A stretch of DNA of 64,000 nt from CAWCON01 sp963797185 (GTDB lineage: Bacteria > Patescibacteriota > Saccharimonadia > Saccharimonadales > UBA4665), in contig CAWCON010000003.1 of NCBI GenBank assembly GCA_963797185.1, positions 186,001 to 250,000 on the forward strand, given 5' to 3'. Shown here one piece after another: positions 35,101 through 43,549 of this stretch. The notes under the pieces are model-generated. The model was not told the DNA's origin. It ran no database searches and saw nothing but the letters and a program-made list of their open reading frames with translations. A program made the translations under genes and the position numbers. Every line of letters starts with the position of its first letter. Within the stretch, counting starts at the first letter, position 1.

Positions 35101-38029
35101 CCAGCCGAATTTTACGACGAGTACTCAGTCAACGACTCAAAGCGGCATGAGCTATCCATTTAGCCTTGCCTATGATGCGACCGATAACTATCTTTTTGTT
35201 GGCGATAATGATCGAGTACTTGTTTATAACCTCTCCGGCGGCATCACTAACGGCATGAATGCCAGTTATGTGCTCGGTGAACCCGATTTTACCACTACTA
35301 CCAATAGTCTTGGCGGAGGCTGTACCACCATGACTCAAAGCATTATGTGTTATATCAATGCGTTGACCTATAATGCGGCTACTGATCAGCTGTTTGTGTC
35401 AGATGCTGGTGCTCGGATCATGGTCTACGATCTCTCCGGCGGCATCACCAACAACATGAATGCTAGTTATGTCTTGGGAGAACCTGATTTTACGAGCACG
35501 GAACAAGGGTGTGGTGTCAGTATTTACTCACCAAACTCCGAGGACCCGTCTCAGAATAACATGTGTCAGACCGAAGCGCTGAGCTATGATCCGACGACTA
35601 ATCAACTGTTTGCTGTCGATAATTTTCTCGACCGCATTCTGGTTTATAACCTCTCCGGCGGCATCACTAACGGCATGAACGCCAGTTATGTGCTTGGACA
35701 ACCAGACTTTACGAGTAGCTTTGTCTCCGAATTCTATCAGTTGCCGCCGGCTCAGAATGATCTCGATGAGCCGGATAGTTTAGCGTTTGATGACGCCAAT
35801 CAAAGTCTGTATGTGGGAGATGAGGGTAACGGCCGTGTCCTGATCTTTAACCTCTCCGGCGGCATCACTAACGGCATGAATGCCAGTGCGGAACTCGGCG
35901 AACCAGACTTTACGACGGCTGGCCAAGGTTTTGATGATTATAATGACACAGAAGGTTATGCAGTTTTCGGTGCCTTCCCTAACATTGGTTCTATCAATGG
36001 GCTTAATCTTGATAATGACAATAATAATTTATGGGTATTAACAGGTAATTATGACGGGCCAAGCATCGATGTCTTTGAGCTGGCTAGACTGGCGAGCTCA
36101 GTTCCGGACGGTACTCCCGGAACTGTCTATGGTCCGGATTCACTTGGTTCACAGACTCAGGGTACGACAACGTATAGCGTGATGTCCGGTGCACTGCCGC
36201 CGGGCCTTAGCCTGTCATCGTCGACTGGGGTATTAAGTGGTACTCCTACTACCGATGGAATCTATGACTTCACGGTTCATTTAGTTGATAACAATGGTAC
36301 TGATGGTCAAATGACTGATGATCACCCCTACAGTTTAACGGTTTCAACACCAGGCAATAATAATGGCGGCGGTAACAATAATGGGGGTGGAGGAAGTAGT
36401 AGTAATGGAGGCGGTGGTGGTAGTAGTGGCTCCGGTGGATCGTCTTCTTCGGGCTCCTCGGGGACCACGGGTAAGAGTGGTGGTTCAAGTACAAGCTCCA
36501 GCACTGGTTCGTCTGCTTCATCAACTACCAGTTCGACAACGACCGTTGCACCAACCTCAGCAACGACGACTCCGACCACAAGTTCGCCGCAGACAATTGT
36601 TTCCCAAGCGGTTGTACCTGGTGTAGCGCACCAGTCATTTATCCAGAATCTCTTTGGCCAGATTGCCCGCTCGACTGATCGATTGCTCAACTTGATACCA
36701 GCACCACTGCCTACCCTGCTGCCGTACTTCTTATGGCTGATTTTGCTTTATATTGCTCTGCGACTGATTCGGCAAGCTATCAACGAGACTCGTTTCCTCC
36801 AACTGTTACAGACGGCACTTACCAAGCAACGATTACTTAATGAAGAGAAGGATAGCTTCATAGAACTTGGCTCGCATTACCTTCGTACTCCCGTGGCAAC
36901 ACTGGAAGGCGGCGTGGACTTGCTCGGAGTAGGATTGAATCAAACTCGAGCCTACCAACTCAAAGCACCGCTCAGTACCCTAAAAACGAGCGTCGAACAG
37001 ATTGTCGTGGCGGCTGAGAAAGGTATCTCATATGTCGCTCCCCCGAGGACAACGGCAAAGCAACTGACCAGGCGGCATCTGCCTCGTATCTGGGCTCCCA
37101 TGATCGCTATAAGTGCATTAGCAGTCTTTTCTGACTACCTGTTTCATCATGTGCGTCGCTTGGATGCTGGCTATCTTTTCTATTTAAGCCAGTTGTTTAT
37201 CTATATCGCAGTTGTTATTAGTAGTTACGTGTCGCTTCGCTATCTCCGTATCCAGTCTCAGCGTCGAGCAGAGACGCAGCATTTGCTGCGTGAGCAACAG
37301 GCGCTTGATAATGCTCGCAATGATTTCATTAATCAGTCCAGCACAAATTTGACTCAGCAGATCACCACTATTAAGGAATTAATCTCTCCCGTCATCGATC
37401 CATCAAACGTTGCTAAAAAGAATATTGATGCAGCATTGCTGCAATTCCAAGCTATGCTCGATAAGTTCAACGTCTTAACCAAATTACAGGCCGACCAGTT
37501 GAGCGTCAATGCGCAGCCGATTCGGCTTAATGATATTTTGCATAATTTACCGTCAGAACTTACTACCCAGGCACTCACTCATTCGATCCGACTGCTCGTT
37601 ACTGGGAGCGAGAATGCCGTTGCCATGAGTGATGGTTACTTAACACGACTCTTGCTCTACTCACTGATTGATAATGCTATTAAGTTTAGTCGTGATGGCG
37701 GTACAGTTGAGATACACGTCGGCGAAGATCATAAGCAAGTTACGGTGAGCGTTCAGGACAATGGTCCAGGCATACCGCAAGATGAACTGGCTCATTTATT
37801 TAAGCCGTTCTCTCGAACAGAGGCCAATGCACTTGACTTCGCTCATAAAGGACTTGGCTTCAGCTTGTACCTTGATAAGGTTATTCTTGATTATCTTGGT
37901 GGCAGTATCGCGGCACAATCAACTGTCGGCCACGGCACGGTTTTTCAGTTACGTTTGCCGAGCGAACTTGGTAGTAAACTCCCGATGGCAGCTGGTCTTC
38001 ATTCATTCACTGCCAAAGGAATATCTTAA
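32144..38029 (+). CDS. Propeller-histidine kinase fusion
   Basis: 1961-aa receptor-like kinase. N-terminal anchor (about 45-70), about 20 extracellular NHL-like units with a putative-Ig block at each end of the propeller array, then a Gly/Ser/Thr-rich linker (about 1405-1490) and a transmembrane helix (about 1525-1545). A first DHp-like helix (SFIELGSHYLRTPVATL) carries His1578. Two more helices (about 1650-1700) follow, then a second DHp-like region where Thr1734 replaces His, and a complete HATPase (N box DNAIKFS with Asn1844, G1 DNGPGIP, F LFKPF, G2 GLGFSL). It would sense an external ligand; no response regulator is encoded in the window. Confidence 0.85.
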   Translation: MWWRKPSYRYDRTYPRSAVMLHLVYKRTHYRLHNLPNRKFLGLWFSRNTVVVSQVVLVLALVVLGTIFKQTTVHADANNPAAQYILGNNDYTTDYCYQAPGVCGPADEVYDATDKLLFVDDDQNEVLVFDFRTGVASLDDANYELGQPDFATNGCNSNNANASSSSVCYPDGLAFDQNTDQLFVSDTGNNRILVYDLSGGVTNGMAASYVLGEPDFVTVTGGTSSTTLTGPTALFFDSTTNQLFAADQGNNRVLDYDLSGGITSGMAASHELGQPDFNSSGCNNSGDDASDICTPTGIGLDSESDQLFVVDNSNNRVLVYDLSGGITDDMTASAVLGEPDFATEGGGTSATTLQGPTSVVYESFNNELFVSDTNNNRVLMYYLDTGLTTGMAATMVLSQADFDSNSGAGCDGGGLGPDMITASTLCQPTGITYDATDNILFVSDASRVMGYYLVFSFTPTTLPTVSVGSPYDQFVSEQNGIGNVSISLQSGSLPAGLSMDVEGDQVEISGRATVLGPSTFTLEAVDSLGEVATQTYTIPVENYYLPTTGYGARGGGQGGLSEPYGDYVDSVNHRLYIADAENSRVLVYNLNTNNSLASQTPSYVLGQPNFTGQTLFGNIDDDPPAEQNSLALPTAVTFDSTDNLLFVSDAANNRIMVYDLSSGITNGMNASYVLGEPDFTSNGSQLECGNGSYQLAPTQSSMCQPAGLAFDNASQQLFVDDGGHNRILVYDLSSGITNNMNASYELGEPDFVTDTTATTQNGMHAPAGVAYDPTHQYLYVTDADNERVLVYDLSNGISNGMNASYVLGQPDFTTTASCSTPSSSDMCLPFTIAYDAADNYLFVSQVYYYRLVVYNLSGGITNNMNASYVLGQPDFTSDSPAGCSFLAPTSSCLNGGIAYASGAQQLFVSDSESGMVQMFDLSSGITNGMAVSQTIGAVLTTDATASVIDTEHRRLFVIDSGNHRVLVYNLNSDGAVANGYAAYVLGQPNFTTSTQSTTQSGMSYPFSLAYDATDNYLFVGDNDRVLVYNLSGGITNGMNASYVLGEPDFTTTTNSLGGGCTTMTQSIMCYINALTYNAATDQLFVSDAGARIMVYDLSGGITNNMNASYVLGEPDFTSTEQGCGVSIYSPNSEDPSQNNMCQTEALSYDPTTNQLFAVDNFLDRILVYNLSGGITNGMNASYVLGQPDFTSSFVSEFYQLPPAQNDLDEPDSLAFDDANQSLYVGDEGNGRVLIFNLSGGITNGMNASAELGEPDFTTAGQGFDDYNDTEGYAVFGAFPNIGSINGLNLDNDNNNLWVLTGNYDGPSIDVFELARLASSVPDGTPGTVYGPDSLGSQTQGTTTYSVMSGALPPGLSLSSSTGVLSGTPTTDGIYDFTVHLVDNNGTDGQMTDDHPYSLTVSTPGNNNGGGNNNGGGGSSSNGGGGGSSGSGGSSSSGSSGTTGKSGGSSTSSSTGSSASSTTSSTTTVAPTSATTTPTTSSPQTIVSQAVVPGVAHQSFIQNLFGQIARSTDRLLNLIPAPLPTLLPYFLWLILLYIALRLIRQAINETRFLQLLQTALTKQRLLNEEKDSFIELGSHYLRTPVATLEGGVDLLGVGLNQTRAYQLKAPLSTLKTSVEQIVVAAEKGISYVAPPRTTAKQLTRRHLPRIWAPMIAISALAVFSDYLFHHVRRLDAGYLFYLSQLFIYIAVVISSYVSLRYLRIQSQRRAETQHLLREQQALDNARNDFINQSSTNLTQQITTIKELISPVIDPSNVAKKNIDAALLQFQAMLDKFNVLTKLQADQLSVNAQPIRLNDILHNLPSELTTQALTHSIRLLVTGSENAVAMSDGYLTRLLLYSLIDNAIKFSRDGGTVEIHVGEDHKQVTVSVQDNGPGIPQDELAHLFKPFSRTEANALDFAHKGLGFSLYLDKVILDYLGGSIAAQSTVGHGTVFQLRLPSELGSKLPMAAGLHSFTAKGIS

Positions 38030-38030
38030 T

Positions 38031-38294
38031 CTATAAATCTTCAGATGGTTGGCTCGGAGTTTCAATGGTTTGATCAGGTTTACGTCGCTTTAGCACTAGA
38101 TCGTTTACGATACCTTCCACTAGCATCCCGACACTGGCCCCTGCGCAGTCCATGCCGATCTGAGACAATAGATTCTCTTTACCGAAGCTCGTACCATATA
38201 CTTCCGCTACCACAATACCGCCAATAACGGCAGCGGATATCAGTGTTCCCGATCGCCAATTCTCTCGCAGTTCTGCTCGCATACCATTACCCAT
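38031..38294 (-). CDS. Small protein with one or two helices
   Basis: 87-aa protein: a charged N-terminus, a Gly/Ala-rich hydrophobic stretch (GTLISAAVIGGIVVAEVYG), another short hydrophobic helix (GASVGMLVEGIVNDLVL) and a basic/acidic tail. It converges on the kinase gene with 1 nt between stops. TATACT 10 nt before ATG suggests leaderless transcription. Family and role unknown. Confidence 0.5.
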   Translation of the reverse strand: MGNGMRAELRENWRSGTLISAAVIGGIVVAEVYGTSFGKENLLSQIGMDCAGASVGMLVEGIVNDLVLKRRKPDQTIETPSQPSEDL

Positions 38295-38383
38295 AACTAT
38301 TGGCAGTATAGTGTTGGCTCGAACATTATCAAGATGTAGTGGTATGCAGCAATTGCGGTATGATATTACTGGCTCTACCTCTA

Positions 38384-38411
38384 TTGCATCTCTGAATGCT
38401 TATGCTATGAT
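38384..38411 (+). promoter_or_regulatory. Promoter of the tail-spike operon
   Basis: TTGCAT (38384-38389), 16 nt, TATGAT (38406-38411). The leader of ~130 nt contains the direct repeats described next. A GGAG-TTAC-CTCC hairpin (38530-38541) sits just before the start. Confidence 0.45.
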
Positions 38412-38489
38412 TTATATAAGCTTATAGGGTATATATAGCAAACTAAAACACGCACATACCATGATTATCAAAGAACAAAAAAAGTCAGC

Positions 38490-38521
38490 AGTACTCTTTG
38501 TTATAAAAAATAGTACTCTTT
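38490..38521 (+). promoter_or_regulatory. Direct repeat AGTACTCTTT x2 (operator-like)
   Basis: AGTACTCTTT occurs at 38490-38499 and again at 38512-38521, 22 bp apart (two helical turns), in the leader of the tail-spike operon. This is a candidate regulator-binding site; no binding protein can be named. Confidence 0.35.
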
Positions 38522-38546
38522 CTGTCAGTGGAGTTACCTCCCTGTC

Positions 38547-40913
38547 ATGACTCAACGCCTTCCAATACCAGGTAGTGATGACGGTACATGGGGATCTATC
38601 CTCAATGGTTTCTTATCAGTCTCTCTTAATGCAGATGGCACATTAAATACGACTGCAGTTACTACTGCAGGTGCAGAGATGACTACTAATAAAGGAGCAG
38701 CTTCAGGCTATGCTCCACTGAATAGTAGTAGCCTGGTTCCTGCCACTAACCTGGGAACCGGCAGTGCCAGTTCATCAAACTATCTACGAGGTGATGGAAC
38801 CTGGGTGACTCCCAATGGAGGATCAAGTTCTCTTGCTTCTGATTCAGATGTAACGATTACGTCTCCAGGCAACAACCAGGTACTGACTTACAATAGCGGT
38901 GCTGGTAAGTGGGAGAACCAAACCCCAACCACAGCTCCAGTCTCCTCAGTCTTTGGGCGTACTGGCGCTGTTACTGCTACAACTGGAGACTATACGGCAG
39001 CTCAAGTCACTGGAGCATTGGTAAACACCAATAACCTCAGTGATGTCTCCAGTACATCAACTGCCAGAACCAATCTGGGACTAGGTAGTGCTTCTACTCA
39101 ATCAACCGCTACCTTTGCTCAGACGGCTAACAACTTAAGTGACCTGGCGAGTACTTCCACTGCCAGAACCAACCTAGGCCTTGGTAGCGCAGCTACCATC
39201 TCCTCCACGGCAGGTGGAGATCTCTCAGGAACCCTTCCATCTCCAACCGTTGCTAAGGTTAATGGAGTAGCAGTTACTGGTACGCCTAGTAATGGCGAGG
39301 CTCTGGTGGCGACCTCTTCGTCTGCTGCGAGCTGGAGTGCGGTCACCGCTTCGGGAGTGCCAACCGTTATTAATGTTAAGGACTACGGCGCGGTTGGTGA
39401 TGGTAGCACTGATGATGCTGCGGCTATTCAGTCTGCTATTAATGCTTGCCCTTCGGGCGGACAAGTCTTTTTCCCTCGAACGGCTAATTGTTATATTGTT
39501 GGGAGCACGCTGGTTATCCCAAGTAGTGTTGAGCTTAAAGGTCCAAATGGACGGGCTGGCAGTGGTTATCCAGGAGGATTTAATGACGCCGGTATTATTC
39601 AGGCGAAAAATAGCTCAAATCTGGATGCGGTTATTGCCTCTACCGCTTGGTACAACAACAGCGGCGGCATTGACGGATTTATTAGCATTGTTGATCTTAC
39701 GATTGACCCGAACGGTGCGAATCAAAGCAGCGGTTTAGGGCATGGTATTGCTATGTCGACGTGGCGCGGTCGAGTCAGCAACTGTATTATACTCAACGGT
39801 CGTGGCAGTAGTATTTACCTCGGTACCCTGACGCGTAACGGTTCGACAACAGCGTCTGGCAATGCTATCGAGAATCATATTAGCGATAATATTCTCTATC
39901 CAACTACGGCTGGTATCCTCACCAATGGTACATTGGTAACTGATAACTGGTTGACGGATAACGTTATCGTAGGAGCATCAGCTGGAGCCAGTGCCGGTAT
40001 TCAGGTTCTTAATAACGGTGGTGCCGGCAGCTTGATTAGCGGGAATCATATCTACAGCTGTGCCAATCAAATCAGTATCGGTAATGTCAGCTTAATCACC
40101 ATTATTAATAACTACCTTGAGTCGTCAAATGCAGTCGCTAGCACCGGGAGTCTCTATGCTATTAGCGTTTCACCTGTTGGTGGTGAAATTATTATTAGCG
40201 GTAATAAGGTTGGGCTTCCGACCTCATCTGTTTCTGGGAATACGTATTATGGTATTCGCTTATTCTGGGTAGCCAGTGCAGCGGGCATTGTCGTTTCCAA
40301 TAACACGGTGAGCGGCGGTACGTCGAGCAGCGACGTATTGCTTTCAATGGATATGCAGACCGGTACTGGCTATGCTTCGGTCAGCGGAAACAGCTTGGCT
40401 CCAACCAATAGCGCGGTCCCTCTTTCCAATCAGTATAGTCCGATTATGGATTCCTCACCGACTTACCAAACGGGTATTGCTAATTCAGCTACTGCTGGTT
40501 TTGCAAAACTGCCAAGTACGGCAGGCACACCGACTGGAACGCCGTCCGATTTGACTCAAGGTATTCCAATGGTTGCCGATACGACCAATAATAAGCTGTG
40601 GATTTATAATAGCGGCTGGCAACCATTTAGTAGTGCCTCGAGTGCAATTGCCGTTGTCAGTAAAACGTCAACCTATACGGCCAACAATGGTGATTGTGTT
40701 TTAGCGAATGCCACCAGTGCCAGCTTTACCGTGACCTCTCCATCGGCTACACTTAATGCCTCAGTCATGCTGAAGAAAACTGACTCAAGCGGTAATACGG
40801 TAACCTTTTCGCCTGCCACCGGCACCGTTGATGGTAACGCGACCTTTGTACTGACAAATCAGTATGATTCTTATCGATTTATTTCTGATGGTACAAATTG
40901 GTGGGTATTCTGA
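38547..40913 (+). CDS. Tail-spike-like protein with pectate-lyase-fold domain
   Basis: 788-aa exported or particle-like fibre protein. Residues 1-270 consist of phage tail-fibre-type repeats (YLRGDGTWVTP; VFGRTGAVTATTGDYTAAQV; NLSDVSSTSTARTNLGLGS twice). From about 272 a pectate-lyase-superfamily (PF12708-like) right-handed beta-helix opens with VINVKDYGAVGDGSTDDAAAIQ. The C-terminus resembles a receptor-binding cap. No signal peptide is visible. It heads an operon with a Gly-rich and a GH16-like gene. In phages such spikes bind or cut polysaccharide; here it may be a cell-surface fibre or a domesticated phage part. Confidence 0.8.
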   Translation: MTQRLPIPGSDDGTWGSILNGFLSVSLNADGTLNTTAVTTAGAEMTTNKGAASGYAPLNSSSLVPATNLGTGSASSSNYLRGDGTWVTPNGGSSSLASDSDVTITSPGNNQVLTYNSGAGKWENQTPTTAPVSSVFGRTGAVTATTGDYTAAQVTGALVNTNNLSDVSSTSTARTNLGLGSASTQSTATFAQTANNLSDLASTSTARTNLGLGSAATISSTAGGDLSGTLPSPTVAKVNGVAVTGTPSNGEALVATSSSAASWSAVTASGVPTVINVKDYGAVGDGSTDDAAAIQSAINACPSGGQVFFPRTANCYIVGSTLVIPSSVELKGPNGRAGSGYPGGFNDAGIIQAKNSSNLDAVIASTAWYNNSGGIDGFISIVDLTIDPNGANQSSGLGHGIAMSTWRGRVSNCIILNGRGSSIYLGTLTRNGSTTASGNAIENHISDNILYPTTAGILTNGTLVTDNWLTDNVIVGASAGASAGIQVLNNGGAGSLISGNHIYSCANQISIGNVSLITIINNYLESSNAVASTGSLYAISVSPVGGEIIISGNKVGLPTSSVSGNTYYGIRLFWVASAAGIVVSNNTVSGGTSSSDVLLSMDMQTGTGYASVSGNSLAPTNSAVPLSNQYSPIMDSSPTYQTGIANSATAGFAKLPSTAGTPTGTPSDLTQGIPMVADTTNNKLWIYNSGWQPFSSASSAIAVVSKTSTYTANNGDCVLANATSASFTVTSPSATLNASVMLKKTDSSGNTVTFSPATGTVDGNATFVLTNQYDSYRFISDGTNWWVF

Positions 40914-40947
40914 TGAAGCATAATAATACGAATGTAAGGATATTGTA

Positions 40948-41733
40948 ATGTCATATCGTGCACTCAGTACTCAACCAACGACCACGTTTAACTCGTCAGG
41001 CACCTATACGGTAGCTGGAGGTGTCACAAAACTTAACATTATTGCTGTCGGTGGTGGTGGCGGTGGTGGTGGCGGTGGTTCTTCGAGCTCAGCAACTGCA
41101 ACGGCAGGTGGTGGCGGTGCGGGCGCTGGTGGTGTTGTCCAGCAGATTGTTTCTGTGACCTCGGGACTTGTCTTGACCGTAACGCCAGGAGCTGGCGGTA
41201 CTGGTGGGGCTGGTGGGGCAGCCGGTGGCAACGCTGGGACAACCGGTAATCCCGGTGTTAATTCAACGATTACTGGTACTGGAGTTAGTATTACGGCGCC
41301 GGGTGGAGCCGGAGGAGTTGGCTCAACAGTTAGTTCAACCTTTACGAATGCTGGGGCGTATGGTGAACCATACCAGCAGATAGCTACTAACGGCATGCCT
41401 TCCACTGGCGCTCCTTCTAACTCAGGCTACGGTGTTTATGGCGGTGCGCCACTCGGCCTGGCGGCTGGTGGTGGCGGTGCGGGTGGCGCGTCAACCGCAA
41501 CCCTTGGCGGACTTGGTGGAACTGCCGGCACAACTCAAGCTGCCGGCACAGGCTCGAATCCAGGTGCAAACTCAGCAACAGCTGGAACCGTTGGTGGCAA
41601 TGGTGCTGCGAATTCGGGTGGTGGCGGTGCGGGTGGTGGTGCTGGCGCTTATAACGGTGGCACCGGATCGGGTGGTGGCGGTGCGGGTGGCAACGGTGGT
41701 TCTGGTTATGTCATAATTCAACCTATCGGATGA
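40948..41733 (+). CDS. Glycine-rich surface protein
   Basis: 261-aa protein dominated by Gly/Ala/Thr (runs such as GGGGGGGGGG, GGAGAGG), with a beta-rich N-terminal strand (TYTVAGGVTKLNIIAVGGGG) and a C-terminal VIIQPIG. This is the glycine-rich domain style found at the tips of phage fibres and in autotransporter-like adhesins. AAGGAT-like ribosome site; overlaps the next gene by 4 nt (ATGA). Likely extracellular low-complexity fibre; no enzyme motif. Confidence 0.7.
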   Translation: MSYRALSTQPTTTFNSSGTYTVAGGVTKLNIIAVGGGGGGGGGGSSSSATATAGGGGAGAGGVVQQIVSVTSGLVLTVTPGAGGTGGAGGAAGGNAGTTGNPGVNSTITGTGVSITAPGGAGGVGSTVSSTFTNAGAYGEPYQQIATNGMPSTGAPSNSGYGVYGGAPLGLAAGGGGAGGASTATLGGLGGTAGTTQAAGTGSNPGANSATAGTVGGNGAANSGGGGAGGGAGAYNGGTGSGGGGAGGNGGSGYVIIQPIG

Positions 41734-42665
41734 TTAGCGCCAATCCTCTTGGACCCTCGATACCTGGCGGTGGCTGGAAGATAGCCTTAGCCGATGATTT
41801 TAATGTGCCATTTGGTTCAGGTGCCAATCAAAATAACATGTGGCACTTAAACCGAGATTATATGACGACCGCTAGTAATAATGCGGGCGGTTTTAATGGT
41901 ATTGAAGTTGAAGTTTTTAATTCCTCAGCTGTCAGCCAAGCTAACTCGGTGTGTAGCCTGACGGCCACCTATTCGAATGATGTTGCACCGGCCACTGGTA
42001 ATGGCTCGGGCAGTGATACTTCAAATTATGTTCAACGTAATTATATTAGTGGTTGTATCACGACCGCACCTGTTGGGGACAACTCGCCTGGTTTCTTATG
42101 GATGCCTGACCAAGGGGATTACTGGGCATTTCAGTGTGTTTGTCAGTGGCCACGTAATATAGCCAACGAAATGTGGTGGGCCTTCTGGTCGGCTGGACCG
42201 GTTGATGGCTGGGAGCAGGAACGTGATTTTGTTGAAACCTATCCATCGGGTCAAGGCGCCATTGACAGTGACTGGATCTGGAATACCGGTGATGATCCTG
42301 GAGGCCTCGAGCAGGACTGGTACACTACAACGATTGGTAGTTTTGATCCGTCATGTGGTTTTCATACCTATACCTACTACATTATGCCGAATCAAAGCTG
42401 GCAACTGTATATTGATGGTGCACTGCAGACATGGGTCGGCTCATCAGGAACAGGCCCGTCACGCACCAGTACTGACGTTTTAATGCAGGTAATGTTGAAC
42501 TACTCACTGAAAATCAATAGCTGGACGACCGGTTCGCAGGTGTTGGCGGTTGACTCGGTCGCGGTTTATACCACTGGTACTAATTATCAAGGAGGAGGAC
42601 TGGCGACTGGAACGGTTATTGGTCAGCCGGTTGGTCCAAACTCTGCGACGTTGATCGGGCTTTAA
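41730..42665 (+). CDS. GH16-like concanavalin-A-fold protein
   Basis: 311-aa beta-sandwich protein. The arrangement (WKIALADDFNVPFGSGANQNNMW, FLWMPDQGDYWAFQCVCQWP, WWAFWSAGPVDGWEQERDFVETYP, FHTYTYYIMPNQSWQLYIDGAL) follows GH16: ERDFVE gives the E-x-D-x-x-E catalytic signature, though the surrounding residues diverge from laminarinases. It lacks its own signal peptide and overlaps the glycine-rich gene (ATGA), so it probably forms part of the same surface assembly. Activity should be considered likely but unproven. Confidence 0.65.
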   Translation: MISANPLGPSIPGGGWKIALADDFNVPFGSGANQNNMWHLNRDYMTTASNNAGGFNGIEVEVFNSSAVSQANSVCSLTATYSNDVAPATGNGSGSDTSNYVQRNYISGCITTAPVGDNSPGFLWMPDQGDYWAFQCVCQWPRNIANEMWWAFWSAGPVDGWEQERDFVETYPSGQGAIDSDWIWNTGDDPGGLEQDWYTTTIGSFDPSCGFHTYTYYIMPNQSWQLYIDGALQTWVGSSGTGPSRTSTDVLMQVMLNYSLKINSWTTGSQVLAVDSVAVYTTGTNYQGGGLATGTVIGQPVGPNSATLIGL

Positions 42666-42702
42666 ATAAGCAACAGTATATGATAACAATAAGTGAGGTA
42701 CC

Positions 42703-43032
42703 ATGAATCCTGACAAGCCCGATGACAATCAACCAGTAATAGCTGCTCCCCCGTCGCCACCAGTTGAAAATGCCCCACGTGGCGGCTACCTTAACCATGT
42801 CGCAACCATGGTGACCAAGGTCCAAGATAACCAGCACATTGATTACCGGGTTCGTAATAGTTTGAGTGCGCTGATTATCATCGTGCCGGTTGCGGTTATA
42901 TTGCTAGTGCTCGAATTGTTACCGATTCCACCGACCGGTAAGATAATCGTGGCGGCTATCTTTGCTGTGCTGCTGATCGTGAGTTGTGTGGTTATAGCCA
43001 TTAAATACAGCAAGCAGGACCCTTTATCTTGA
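42703..43032 (+). CDS. Small membrane protein
   Basis: 109-aa protein with a Pro-rich acidic N-terminus and two hydrophobic helices (LSALIIIVPVAVILLVLELL, IIVAAIFAVLLIVSCVVIAI). GAGG precedes the ATG. It lies 40 nt after the GH16-like gene and may be the last gene of the fibre operon, providing an anchor (inference). Confidence 0.6.
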   Translation: MNPDKPDDNQPVIAAPPSPPVENAPRGGYLNHVATMVTKVQDNQHIDYRVRNSLSALIIIVPVAVILLVLELLPIPPTGKIIVAAIFAVLLIVSCVVIAIKYSKQDPLS

Positions 43033-43051
43033 GTTTTGATTCCAGTGCTTA

Positions 43052-43501
43052 TTATGAGTCAGTTGGTTCAATGGCTTGTGAGTGCAAATAGTTGATGAGA
43101 CCACAAGTGACATTGCGTGGACCAAATAACAAGTATTTCTTACGCCCAATGTCGGGACCAGGACAGCCGACTTCTTTGATAGTATTCCAGGTCTCGGGTG
43201 TGACTGTTAGGTTGTCTACTTCGTCACAGGCGGTGTTGACCAACACGTCCTCGTAGGTCGTGGACTGGTCAGTATCAGGGTTGGTAATGACGACGTCTTG
43301 GCGTGATAATAAGCTGACTTTGGTAGTGACGGTACCGACTCGCCTATTTCGTGGCGGCAGCGCCTGTCTAATATGCAAAATGTAGGTATTTAAGGGAAAA
43401 AAATAGCGTTCAGTTTCTGGATCACCAACAACACACGTTTCGCATATACGAAGCGCGTCAGGACCAGCTGAAGTTGGTAGCGATGAATGGTTCTCTGACA
43501 T
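43052..43501 (-). CDS. Hypothetical protein
   Basis: 149-aa cytosolic protein, unrecognised, with conserved-looking Cys (ICETCVVGD; NTACDEVDN; TCGLINYL). TATAGT precedes ATG 43501 by 9 nt, so leaderless. It and the next five genes on this strand form a block of unknown small proteins downstream of the fibre operon, each with its own promoter-like box, which argues against an operon. Confidence 0.5.
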   Translation of the reverse strand: MSENHSSLPTSAGPDALRICETCVVGDPETERYFFPLNTYILHIRQALPPRNRRVGTVTTKVSLLSRQDVVITNPDTDQSTTYEDVLVNTACDEVDNLTVTPETWNTIKEVGCPGPDIGRKKYLLFGPRNVTCGLINYLHSQAIEPTDS

Positions 43502-43549
43502 AACCAAACGACTATAGGATCAATCGAGGCATATAGCAAGGGATATTCC

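Noticed and set aside
36270..36690. Proline-rich minus-strand reading frame within the kinase linker
   Set aside because: It is the antisense of a Gly/Ser/Thr-rich linker and overlaps an intact long gene; no promoter or ribosome site.
41004..41405. Proline-rich minus-strand reading frame opposite the glycine-rich gene
   Set aside because: A mirror artefact of Gly codons in the plus-strand gene.
38031..42665. Complete prophage
   Set aside because: Tail-spike-like genes without integrase, terminase, portal or capsid genes in the window.
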